From JAVBQJ01 sp031549115 (lineage in GTDB: Bacteria > Verrucomicrobiota > Lentisphaeria > Victivallales > Victivallaceae), in contig JAVBQJ010000021.1 of assembly GCA_031549115.1 (NCBI GenBank), positions 1 to 64,000 of the forward strand: a DNA stretch of 64,000 nt. The letters run 5' to 3'. The translations under genes were made by a program, and so were the position numbers. The notes under the pieces are model-generated. The model had not been told where the DNA came from and ran no database searches. It was given only the letters and a program-made list of their open reading frames with translations. Shown in pieces: positions 7,367-14,646 of this stretch (position 1 is the first letter of the stretch; every line of letters begins with the position of its first letter).

Positions 7367-8607
7367 TGATGCGGCCGCCTACGGTGGGGCCGGTTCTCGG
7401 CTGGGAACGCGAAGATTGGTACCGGATCGAGCCGGGCTGGAGCGAATCGCTGGCGACCTGGGACGGGATGACGCCGGATTTCATGTGCGCCGAAATGGCG
7501 GCGGAGGCGCTGGCGCTGACCGGATTTCCGGAACGGCTGGACAACGAATTCCGGCGGGTCGAACAGTTGACGCGGAAGACGCCGGCGGCGCAGTTTTATG
7601 CATGGCACTGGTACCGGACGGCGCTGCTGAGCGATTGCCCGCTGCCGGGGGATGTCCCGGAGCCGACCGGAGTGTACGGCGAGCTTGGAGGAGTATTTCA
7701 TCTGATGATCGCGCTGGGGGCGGTGCCCTTGATCCGGGAATCGTACCGCAAGCTCGGGATTCCGGACGTGTATGCGCTGGCGGCGGTTCAATGGATCGCC
7801 GGAACCATCGGGCTTTACCGTGCCGCGCATGGCGGCGTTCCCGGACACACGGCGGAACAGACCTCATGGCTGCGTTTTCATATCAACGGCAAACTGTTCC
7901 GGATCGGGCGTCTGGAATATCTGGTGCATTCGTATCCGGACTGGGTTCCGGCGGTGTTCCGGCATCGCGGCGACGGCCGGATGGCGGCGCTGGCCCGCGA
8001 CGGCTGGTGCTTCGACGCCGCCGGGTGGCGTCTGGCCGACGACGCGGCGGAAGGGGTGGCGGCGAAGGCGCATCTGACGCAATTGCCCGACCGCTTCGAA
8101 GGCATTCCGATCGATCCGGCGACCGGGCGGGCATTGCCGTCGGCGCGGCGGGTGTTGCCGCGTTCGGAGTGGGAGCCGGCGGTTTCCGCCTGCGAGTGGG
8201 TGCCGTCGATTCACATTCCGGGGGGAGGGGGAATGACGCCGGAGGCGGTGCGCGATTCCCTCATGGAGGCGCGGGAGTTCTTCCGGCGTTACTTCGATAA
8301 GGAATTGACACTGACGGTGTGCGGTTCGTGGATATTCAATCCGAACTTCGAGGAGGCGCTGCCGGATTCGAATGTGGCGGCGTTTCAGCGGGAGGTGTAT
8401 TTGTTCCCGATGGTGTCGAGCGGCTCGGACGGGTTGTTTTTCGTCTTCGGCTGCCGTTCGGTCGACTGGGAGCAGCGGGATTGCTGCAGCCGGCTGGAAA
8501 AAGCGTTCCGGGAGTGGGACAACGATGGCGTGCCGTTGCGTACCGGCGGCATGTTTTTTGCCTTCGCCGATCTGCCGCACTGGGGCCGGCAACATTACCG
8601 CGCTTGA
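7363..8607 (+). CDS. GNAT-like acyltransferase-domain protein (DUF5596-type)
   Basis: 414 residues, no signal peptide. The layout resembles bacterial proteins with an N-terminal NAT_N/DUF5596 region followed by a GNAT_C domain: FHINGKLFRIGRLEYLVHS (about 170-187), SIHIPGGGGMTPEAVRDSL (about 284-302), REFFRRYFDKELTLTVCGSW, and LPDSNVAAFQREVYLFP. Family assignment is from remembered motif order, not a search; the acyl donor and acceptor are unknown. The start is one of three consecutive ATGs (7363, 7366, 7369); the first overlaps the kinase stop. It ends 7 bp before the convergent queE stop. If the kinase or HD protein regulates it, the three genes form a small control module (inference). Confidence 0.65.
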   Translation: MMMRPPTVGPVLGWEREDWYRIEPGWSESLATWDGMTPDFMCAEMAAEALALTGFPERLDNEFRRVEQLTRKTPAAQFYAWHWYRTALLSDCPLPGDVPEPTGVYGELGGVFHLMIALGAVPLIRESYRKLGIPDVYALAAVQWIAGTIGLYRAAHGGVPGHTAEQTSWLRFHINGKLFRIGRLEYLVHSYPDWVPAVFRHRGDGRMAALARDGWCFDAAGWRLADDAAEGVAAKAHLTQLPDRFEGIPIDPATGRALPSARRVLPRSEWEPAVSACEWVPSIHIPGGGGMTPEAVRDSLMEAREFFRRYFDKELTLTVCGSWIFNPNFEEALPDSNVAAFQREVYLFPMVSSGSDGLFFVFGCRSVDWEQRDCCSRLEKAFREWDNDGVPLRTGGMFFAFADLPHWGRQHYRA

Positions 8608-8614
8608 GCGCTTG

Positions 8615-9268
8615 TTAAACGCCGCGCTGGTCGGGCGGCCAGATGAATTTGTGCATTTGCAGCTGCATCCGGCTGCCGGGGATGCGGGCGGCGACGACCC
8701 ATTCGGCCAATTGCCGGAACGGCACTTCGCCCCAGACCGGGCTGAAAATCAGATTGCGGGTGAAGCGTTCGGGCCGGTGAACGGCGATCACGTCGAGCGC
8801 GTAATCGAAGTCGGCGCGGCCGCCGATCAGGAACTTGATTTCGTCGTGCGGCGCCAGCCCGGGGTAATTCGAAAACAGATTGTGCGCCGCCATGCCGCTG
8901 GAGGGCGGCTTGCAGTCGACGATCTTGCGCACTTCGCGGGGGAGGGGGGCAATGGGCACCGAACCGTTGGTTTCGACCAGCACGGTGAAGCCGCGCGCGA
9001 GCAGCGCTTCGGCCAATTGCGGCAGCTCCGGCTGCAGCAGCGGTTCGCCGCCGGTCAGTTCGACCAGTTCGACGCCGGAGGCGGCGGCAAGGCCGACCAG
9101 TTCGGCGAGCTCGCGAGGTTGGCCCGCCGCCGGGTCCAGCGCATATACGGTGTCGCAGAACGAGCACTTGAGATTGCACCCGGCAAAGCGCAGGAAAAAA
9201 CACGGCCGCCCGGCATGGGTGGATTCTCCCTGGACGCTGGTGAAGCTCTCGAGCAATTGAAACGGCAC
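8615..9268 (-). CDS. queE: 7-carboxy-7-deazaguanine synthase
   Basis: Radical SAM enzyme contracting 6-carboxytetrahydropterin to CDG, the step after QueD in queuosine/preQ0 synthesis. 217 residues. The N-terminus LESFTSVQGESTHAGRPCFFLR is followed by the cluster motif Cys31-X3-Cys35-X2-Cys38 in GCNLKCSFCDT, then ELTGGEPLLQ, VETNGSVPI, VDCKPPSSG and a C-terminal MHKFIW. The start is GTG at 9268 with AAGGAGAAC three bases upstream of it. It lies 10 bp downstream of queD in the same operon. QueC, QueF and FolE are not in this window. Confidence 0.95.
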   Translation of the reverse strand: MPFQLLESFTSVQGESTHAGRPCFFLRFAGCNLKCSFCDTVYALDPAAGQPRELAELVGLAAASGVELVELTGGEPLLQPELPQLAEALLARGFTVLVETNGSVPIAPLPREVRKIVDCKPPSSGMAAHNLFSNYPGLAPHDEIKFLIGGRADFDYALDVIAVHRPERFTRNLIFSPVWGEVPFRQLAEWVVAARIPGSRMQLQMHKFIWPPDQRGV

Positions 9269-9278
9269 GGCGTTCTCC

Positions 9279-9647
9279 TTATTCGAAGTAGGCGGCCGTG
9301 GAGGTCGGCGATTCGGAAATCTTGATCTTCACCACCTTGACATTGCCGTCGTTGATGCGCTTGGATAATTCGAGATAGATCATCCGCGCCAGGTTTTCGC
9401 TGGTCGGATTGCAGGCGGCGAACGCGGGCAGTTCGCTCAGGTTGTAATGGTCGTAGCAGTCGATGATGGCGTCGAGCTCCAGCTTCAATTGCTTGAAGTC
9501 GCAGGCGATGCCGACTTCGTCGAGCTCGGCGGCCTGCAGCACCGCGGTGACGCTCCAATTGTGACCGTGCAGCCGCGAGCAGTTGCCGTTGTAGCCCTTC
9601 AATTGATGCGCGCCGGAAAAGCTCCGGATGATTTCCAATTCGTACAT
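9279..9647 (-). CDS. queD: 6-carboxytetrahydropterin synthase
   Basis: Converts dihydroneopterin triphosphate to 6-carboxy-tetrahydropterin. 122 residues, T-fold. Visible signatures: FSGAHQLKGYNGNCSRLHGHNW, holding the zinc-binding His residues and the catalytic Cys of the CxxxHGH motif; CDFKQLK; DHYNLSE; PTSENLARMI; and the C-terminal ISESPTSTAAYFE. The ATG is preceded by CAGGAGAG. A sigma70-like promoter lies upstream (9675-9702), and queE follows after 10 bp. Nothing unusual was seen. Confidence 0.95.
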   Translation of the reverse strand: MYELEIIRSFSGAHQLKGYNGNCSRLHGHNWSVTAVLQAAELDEVGIACDFKQLKLELDAIIDCYDHYNLSELPAFAACNPTSENLARMIYLELSKRINDGNVKVVKIKISESPTSTAAYFE

Positions 9648-9674
9648 GATTCGCTCTCCTGTAAGTTTGGGATT

Positions 9675-9702
9675 AATATAATGGGGATTTGCCGGAATTC
9701 AA
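9675..9702 (-). promoter_or_regulatory. Putative sigma70 promoter of queD-queE
   Basis: On the minus strand TTGAAT (9702-9697), a 16-bp spacer and TATATT (9680-9675) precede queD by about 30 bp. No preQ1 riboswitch could be recognised in the short leader. Confidence 0.5.
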
Positions 9703-9704
9703 TC

Positions 9705-9733
9705 TTGTTTAAGTATGGTTTCGGGTGTATATT
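9705..9733 (+). promoter_or_regulatory. Putative sigma70 promoter of the aldolase gene
   Basis: TTGTTT, a 17-bp spacer and TATATT lie 35 bp upstream of the aldolase ATG and are divergent to the queD promoter; the two -35 elements nearly abut. Confidence 0.5.
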
Positions 9734-9767
9734 ACAGGATACCCATGAAAGCGAAAGGGGTTTTTCC

Positions 9768-11063
9768 ATGAGCATCAACCAATACCAACATCCGCGCGAC
9801 CAGATCGTCGACATCATGAAACGTATCTACGGATACGGCATGACCACGACCTCCGGCGGCAATCTGTCCATCCTCGACTCCAACGGCGATATGTGGATCA
9901 GCCCGGGCAGCGTCGACAAGGGCACGCTGCAGCGCGACGATATCGTCTGCGTCAAAGCCGACGGCTCGGTCGAGGGGCGCCATAAACCCTCCTCCGAATT
10001 CCCGTTTCACCGCGCCATCTACAAAATGCGCCCCGACATCAAGGCGATTCTGCATGCGCACCCGCCGGCGCTGGTGTCGTTCAGCATCGCCGGGATCATC
10101 CCGGACACCGCGGTATTGCCGACCGCGCGCCAGGTCTGCGGCGAAGTGGGCTTCGCCCCGTATGCCGTCCCCGGCAGCGAACAATTGGGCCGCAACATCG
10201 CCGAGGTTTTCGCCAAGGGGCACTATACGATTCTATTGGAAAACCACGGCGCGGTCACCGCGGGCGATACGCTGTTGAAGGCGTTCCAGCGCTTCGAAAC
10301 GCTGGATTTCTGCGCCCGTTTGATCAACAAGGCCACGCAGATCGGCCAGCCGCAGTATCTGACCGACGCGCAGATCGATTTCGGGCTGATGTCGCGCAAC
10401 GCCGGGTTCAAGGAATTCGAACGCGACGAGCCGACCAGCGGCGAAAAGGAGCTGCGCCTGAAGATGTGCGAACTGATTCAGCGCGCCTACCGGCAGATGC
10501 TGTTCACCAGTACCGAAGGCACCTTTTCGGTGCGGATCGACGCCAACAGTTTCCTGATCACGCCTTACGGCATCGACCGGGGTTCGCTGACGCCGGCCGA
10601 TCTGGTGCTGGTGCAGGGCAACAAGTACGAAAAAGGCAAGCCGTTGAGCCGTGCCGCGTGGTTTTTCAAAGCCATTTACGACGCGCAGCCCGAGCTCAAT
10701 TCGCTGATCATCGCCAATCCGCCGAACGTGATGGCGTACGGCGTCGCGAATGTGCACTTCGATCCGCGGCTGATTCCCGAAAGCTACATCCTGCTGCGGG
10801 AGATTCCGACCCTTGAATTCGGCGAGCACTTCCTCGACGTGTCGCACGTCACCGGCGTGTTGTCGCCGCGCACCCCGGTCGTTCTGATCAAGAACGACTG
10901 CCTGGTGTCGGCCGGGCGCACGCTGCTGGAGGCATACGACCGTATGGAGGTGGCCGAATACTCCGCGAAGGCGGCGATTTCGGCGCGGCTTCTCGGCGGC
11001 ATGCACCCGATCAACGGCCAACAGGTGGACGAATTGGTCACCGCATTCAAGCTGATCAAGTGA
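9768..11063 (+). CDS. Tandem class II aldolase/adducin-domain protein
   Basis: 431 residues built from two aldolase II domains (about 1-215 and 225-431). The first has intact zinc-site motifs: GGNLS, His96-X-His98 in LHAHPPA, and ENHG at 158-161. The second keeps the fold (SRAAWFFKAIY, LLEAYDRMEVAEYSAKA), but the HxH position reads IANPPN and ENHG reads KNDC, so it looks like a non-catalytic pseudo-domain. Such enzymes cleave sugar phosphates such as fuculose- or ribulose-phosphate; the substrate is not predictable here. The ATG at 9768 is chosen because AAAGGGG precedes it; a longer frame upstream crosses the promoter. Monocistronic, divergent from queD. Confidence 0.85.
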   Translation: MSINQYQHPRDQIVDIMKRIYGYGMTTTSGGNLSILDSNGDMWISPGSVDKGTLQRDDIVCVKADGSVEGRHKPSSEFPFHRAIYKMRPDIKAILHAHPPALVSFSIAGIIPDTAVLPTARQVCGEVGFAPYAVPGSEQLGRNIAEVFAKGHYTILLENHGAVTAGDTLLKAFQRFETLDFCARLINKATQIGQPQYLTDAQIDFGLMSRNAGFKEFERDEPTSGEKELRLKMCELIQRAYRQMLFTSTEGTFSVRIDANSFLITPYGIDRGSLTPADLVLVQGNKYEKGKPLSRAAWFFKAIYDAQPELNSLIIANPPNVMAYGVANVHFDPRLIPESYILLREIPTLEFGEHFLDVSHVTGVLSPRTPVVLIKNDCLVSAGRTLLEAYDRMEVAEYSAKAAISARLLGGMHPINGQQVDELVTAFKLIK

Positions 11064-11196
11064 CCGCCGGGAAATAATCCGGAAAAAGCGCCGCCATGAA
11101 GTTGCAAGCGGGAAAATTGCGGCTATATTATCCCCCGAAAAAGAATGTTTCGCGTCGTTGCGAAAATGAAAAAATAAGGGTGAACGGTTTCCGGTC

Positions 11197-12024
11197 ATGG
11201 CGGGAAGAAGCGAAAAAACAGCGAAAAACACAGGAAACACTCCGGTCGGACGGAGAGATGAACGGCGCGTGATGCGCCGGGCTCTCTGGCTTCTGGCCGG
11301 GGTGTTGGTGCTTTGTGGCGCGGTCTGGCTGCTTTTGCGCGAGGGACGGACCTGGTTGTTTGAGCGCAACAGCCGTTTCGCACTGCGTCAGGTCGAGGTG
11401 GAATCGACCGGCTATTGGGCGAAGAACGTCGAGACCAGGCGGCAGTTATGCAGTCTGGCCGGGTTGCAGCCCGGAGGCGGCGTGACGGTGTTCGGCGACC
11501 GGCTTCAGGATATCCGCGAGCGGCTGGAGCTGATTCCGAGCGTGGAAGCGGCGATGGTCGAGCGGGTGCTGCCGGATAAGCTGAAAATCAGACTGGAGGA
11601 ACGGATTCCGCGGGCGTCGCTGAATACCTACAGCTCCGGACTGGTGATCGATTCCTACGGGGTGGTGATGGACAACCGTTTCTGCCAGAGCGCCCGCGGG
11701 GATCTGCCGGTATTGATGACCGGACGCAACGATTGGCGGCCCGGAATGGTGGGCGAGGAATTGAAGTCGGCGCTGGAGCTGCTGCTGGTGATTCAGCGCC
11801 AGTTTCCGGATATCCGGGTGCTGGTGTTGAACGCCGCGGACGCCGAGCTGATGAATTTCAAAATCAATTTTCGGGGATTGCGGGTGTATCAGGTGTGGAT
11901 GAAGCCGGAAAAATACGTGCTGAATCTTCAGATTCTGCAGAGTGCGTGCGAACAGGCGATCGCCACCAACGACCCGCATACCATTGCCAACATGCTGTAC
12001 AATGTCGGAGTGACCTGGCAGTGA
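11197..12024 (+). CDS. ftsQ: FtsQ-like divisome protein (POTRA domain)
   Basis: 275-residue bitopic membrane protein. A basic cytoplasmic N-terminus (to about 28) leads to one membrane segment, LWLLAGVLVLCGAVWLLL. A periplasmic FtsQ-type POTRA region follows (FALRQVEVESTGYWAK to LPDKLKIRLEERIP), then an FtsQ/DivIB-like C-terminal part with SGLVIDSYGVVMD. It would belong to the division complex with FtsB/FtsL. The gene is isolated from any mur/fts cluster and overlaps the next gene by 4 bp (GTGA), an unusual partnership. FtsQ sequences diverge strongly, so the call rests mainly on topology and the VxxRxPDxLxIxxxER-like motif. Confidence 0.82.
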   Translation: MAGRSEKTAKNTGNTPVGRRDERRVMRRALWLLAGVLVLCGAVWLLLREGRTWLFERNSRFALRQVEVESTGYWAKNVETRRQLCSLAGLQPGGGVTVFGDRLQDIRERLELIPSVEAAMVERVLPDKLKIRLEERIPRASLNTYSSGLVIDSYGVVMDNRFCQSARGDLPVLMTGRNDWRPGMVGEELKSALELLLVIQRQFPDIRVLVLNAADAELMNFKINFRGLRVYQVWMKPEKYVLNLQILQSACEQAIATNDPHTIANMLYNVGVTWQ

Positions 12025-12893
12025 ACGAGGCGGCTTTCTATTCGCAATTGGAACCTGGGGGAGCTGTGCGCTGCGCGCTGTGCCCGCGGCGCTGCCGGAT
12101 TGAACCCGGAGGCCGCGGCTTCTGCCGGGTGCGGGAAAACCGCGACGGCATGTTGATCCCGGTGAATTACGCTTTGCCGGTGGCGCTGCAGATCGATCCC
12201 ATCGAAAAAAAGCCGTTGGCGGAGTTTCTGCCGGGGAGCAAGACCTTTTCGCTGGGTACGTTCGGATGCAATCTGCGGTGCGAGTGGTGTCAGAATTCCG
12301 AACTGGCGCGCGGACAATACGATCCGGCGCGTTCCTATCAAGTTTATCCGGCCTCTGAAATCATCGAAGCGGCATTGCGTCACGGCTGCCGTTCGGTGGC
12401 ATTTACCTATAACGAACCGACCGTTTTTTTTGAATACGCGCTCGATGTCGCCCGCCTGGCGCATGAGGCGAAGCTGGCGACGGTGCTGGTTTCGAACGGC
12501 TATATCACGCCGGAGGCGATGGCAGTATTGTATGCGCACATCGATGCGGCCAATATCGACATGAAGGGCTTCGACGCGGCCTTTTACCGGGAGAAGACCG
12601 GCGGCGAATTGGCGGATGTGCTGCGGGCGGCGGAGTATTTGCACCGGACGGGAAAGCATCTGGAGCTGACCAATCTGGTGATACCCGGCTACAATGACGC
12701 GCCGGAGTGGCTGGAGCGTTATCTCGACTGGGTGGAAAGCGCGTTGAACCGCCGGGTGCCGCTGCATTTTTCGGCGTATTTCCCGTGCGGCGGCTGCCAT
12801 CAGCCGCCGACGCCGGCGGAGACGCTCTATCGGATCCGGGACCGCGCGGAAGCGCGCGGTTTTACTTCGGTATACGTCGGTAACATTCGTTAA
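12021..12893 (+). CDS. AmmeMemoRadiSam-system radical SAM enzyme
   Basis: 290 residues. An N-terminal Cys-rich patch (CALCPRRCRI and GFCRVREN) precedes the radical SAM motif CNLRCEWCQN; later come FTYNEPTVFFEYALDVARLA, ANIDMKGFDAAFYRE, TNLVIPGYND and HFSAYFPCGG. This matches the RadiSam partner of the AmmeMemoRadiSam (AMMECR1-Memo-radical SAM) system and PflA-like enzymes; the modified target is unknown. The Memo/AMMECR1 partner is not within this window. The start is GTG at 12021, overlapping the ftsQ stop by 4 bp. A pyruvate formate-lyase activating enzyme is the alternative, but no glycyl radical protein is nearby. Confidence 0.85.
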   Translation: MNEAAFYSQLEPGGAVRCALCPRRCRIEPGGRGFCRVRENRDGMLIPVNYALPVALQIDPIEKKPLAEFLPGSKTFSLGTFGCNLRCEWCQNSELARGQYDPARSYQVYPASEIIEAALRHGCRSVAFTYNEPTVFFEYALDVARLAHEAKLATVLVSNGYITPEAMAVLYAHIDAANIDMKGFDAAFYREKTGGELADVLRAAEYLHRTGKHLELTNLVIPGYNDAPEWLERYLDWVESALNRRVPLHFSAYFPCGGCHQPPTPAETLYRIRDRAEARGFTSVYVGNIR

Positions 12894-12953
12894 CAACAAT
12901 TCATCAATTCAAACTGTTCAGGATGACAAATTCAGTGGAAGGAAAATACAAAA

Positions 12954-14120
12954 ATGCGCATTGATCCTTTGGACTACTATCAGGAGGCGGATTGGAAGCT
13001 GTTGATGGACGAGGCGGAGAAGCACGAAACCCCGTTCATGGTCGTCAATCTGAATATCATCCGCCGCAATTTCAATGCGTTGCGCGACCAGTTCCCGTTT
13101 GCCGGCATTTACTACGCGGTAAAGGCGAATCCGGCGATTCCGGTATTGGAATTGCTCCGCGACCTGGGCTCGTGCTTCGACATCGCGTCGGTGTACGAAC
13201 TGGACCGGGTGCTGTCGCTCGGGGTGGAACCGGAGCGCCTGAGTTACGGCAATACCATCAAGAAGATCAAGGACATCAAGTACAGCTACGACCGCGGGGT
13301 CCGGATGTTCGCCAGCGACAGCGAAACCGACATCCGCAATCTGGCGAGCGTGGCGCCGGGCTCGAAGGTGTTCATCCGGATTCTGACCGAGGGCAGCGAA
13401 ACGGCGGATTGGCCGTTGTCGCGTAAATTCGGCTGCCAGCCGGATATCGCGATCGACATGGTGATGTTGGCGAAAAAGCTGGGATTGGATCCCTGCGGCG
13501 TTTCGTTTCACGTCGGTTCGCAGCAGCGCGACATCGGCGCGTGGGACTCGGCGATCAGTAAGGTCCGGTATATTTTCGACTACCTGGCCGAAGAAAAAAT
13601 CAAGCTGTCGCTGATCAATATGGGCGGCGGTTTTCCGGCCGCGTATCTGTCGCGTACGCCGGCCACCGAGGTGTACGCCGAGGAAATCACCCGGTATTTG
13701 CGCGAAGACTTCGGCGACGACCTGCCGCAGATCATTCTGGAGCCGGGGCGTTCGCTGGTGGCGGATGCGGGAGTGCTGGTGACCGAAGTGGTGCTGGTGT
13801 CGAAGAAGTCGGCGTCGGCGGTGGATTCCTGGGTATACATCGACGCGGGTAAATTCAACGGCCTGACCGAAACCTGGGAGGAGGCGATCAAGTACCCGCT
13901 GTACTGCGAAAGCGCGGGACGGCTGATCGAAGACTTCATCATCGCGGGGCCGACCTGCGACAGCCAGGACGTGATGTACGAACACTTCCGCAACCCGCTG
14001 CCGCGTCATATCGACGTCGGCGACCGGATTTACTGGCTGACCACAGGAGCTTACACCGGGAGCTACTGCTCGGTGGAGTTCAACGGCTTCCCGCCGCTCC
14101 CGGTTTTCATCGTGAAGTAA
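12954..14120 (+). CDS. Fold-III PLP decarboxylase (ornithine/lysine type)
   Basis: 388-residue alanine-racemase-fold decarboxylase of the eukaryotic ODC group. PLP Lys57 lies in YYAVKANP; next come CFDIASVYEL, HVGSQQRD, NMGGGFPA, the phosphate-binding EPGRSLVA, and the catalytic Cys335 in GPTCDSQD with its substrate-binding Asp. It would make putrescine or cadaverine for polyamine synthesis. ODC, bifunctional lysine/ornithine decarboxylase and related enzymes share these motifs, so specificity is left open; the DAP decarboxylase LysA is less likely from the GPTCDSQD loop. Separated by 60 bp from the radical SAM gene, so co-transcription is possible. The 526-bp spacer after it holds a dispersed repeat. 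Confidence 0.88.
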   Translation: MRIDPLDYYQEADWKLLMDEAEKHETPFMVVNLNIIRRNFNALRDQFPFAGIYYAVKANPAIPVLELLRDLGSCFDIASVYELDRVLSLGVEPERLSYGNTIKKIKDIKYSYDRGVRMFASDSETDIRNLASVAPGSKVFIRILTEGSETADWPLSRKFGCQPDIAIDMVMLAKKLGLDPCGVSFHVGSQQRDIGAWDSAISKVRYIFDYLAEEKIKLSLINMGGGFPAAYLSRTPATEVYAEEITRYLREDFGDDLPQIILEPGRSLVADAGVLVTEVVLVSKKSASAVDSWVYIDAGKFNGLTETWEEAIKYPLYCESAGRLIEDFIIAGPTCDSQDVMYEHFRNPLPRHIDVGDRIYWLTTGAYTGSYCSVEFNGFPPLPVFIVK

Positions 14121-14254
14121 GCTGGTCAGGCCGGTTGGGGGTGGAGTGCGCATGACAACGGGCCGCAACGGACTTCAACGGACGGCAACGGAAACGGTTG
14201 TGTGGCGTGCCATACCGCTGTCCGTGGCGCGCTCCGTCGCAACACTGTCAACCT

Positions 14255-14580
14255 GTGAACGCGCACGGGCCGGAGCGCCGGTCAGGCGCGACCATGCCGT
14301 TAGGAATTGGCGCAGCGAAGCTCGCGCCAAGGAGCACGGCATGGAGCCTCCCCCGGCGAACGGCGCTGGCATTGCCCGCGCTGAGGGGGGCGGTCACGAA
14401 AACACGGTAGCGTTTTCATGACCGAAGAGAGTATTTGCCGCCAAGTGGCGGCAAATACGTGAAGCCGAGCGGCTGAGCGATCCGGGTTGGGAGGGGCTGG
14501 CCCCCGCGTAAATCGGGGCGCAATGCGGCCCCGGAGTTGTTTTGTTGCAATCGCCACACTCGCCGCACCAGCGGCGAATA
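14255..14580. repeat. Dispersed intergenic repeat, copy 1
   Basis: Non-coding element also present at 44631-44868 and 54912-55094, in the same orientation. The first 39 nt (14255-14293) match copy 2 with one mismatch. A 12-bp perfect hairpin follows at 14431-14458 (GTATTTGCCGCC, loop AAGT). The 20-nt block at 14513-14532 matches copy 3 with one mismatch, and a CCACACTCGCCGCAC block near 14552 recurs in copy 2. The part of the spacer before the repeat (14121-14254) shows nothing recognisable. No conserved reading frame runs through the copies. Confidence 0.8.
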
Positions 14581-14612
14581 ATGTGCCGCAGATTGTTTTT
14601 TTAATAGCAACA

Positions 14613-14624
14613 TTAAACGTTTAA
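14613..14624. promoter_or_regulatory. Palindromic operator-like site TTAAACGTTTAA
   Basis: A perfect 12-bp palindrome with a central CG, 22 bp upstream of the DUF4434-type gene start. The same sequence, extended to 14 bp, lies upstream of the GH28 gene at 54864-54877. The form is typical of LacI-family operators; the regulator is not in the window. Confidence 0.55.
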
Positions 14625-14646
14625 ATAACCAAACAAGGAGACTGCC

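Noticed and set aside
9648..9767. preQ1 riboswitch before queD
   Set aside because: The leader between promoter and start is too short, and no preQ1-type stem with its A-rich tail could be recognised.
12954..14120. Diaminopimelate decarboxylase LysA
   Set aside because: The GPTCDSQD active-site loop, overall length and ODC-like N-terminus fit the ornithine/lysine decarboxylase group better, and no lysine genes are near.
14300..14557. Short frames through the dispersed repeat that give similar peptides in different copies
   Set aside because: The resemblance simply follows the DNA repeat; the frames are interrupted or shifted between copies and lack ribosome sites, so coding is unlikely.
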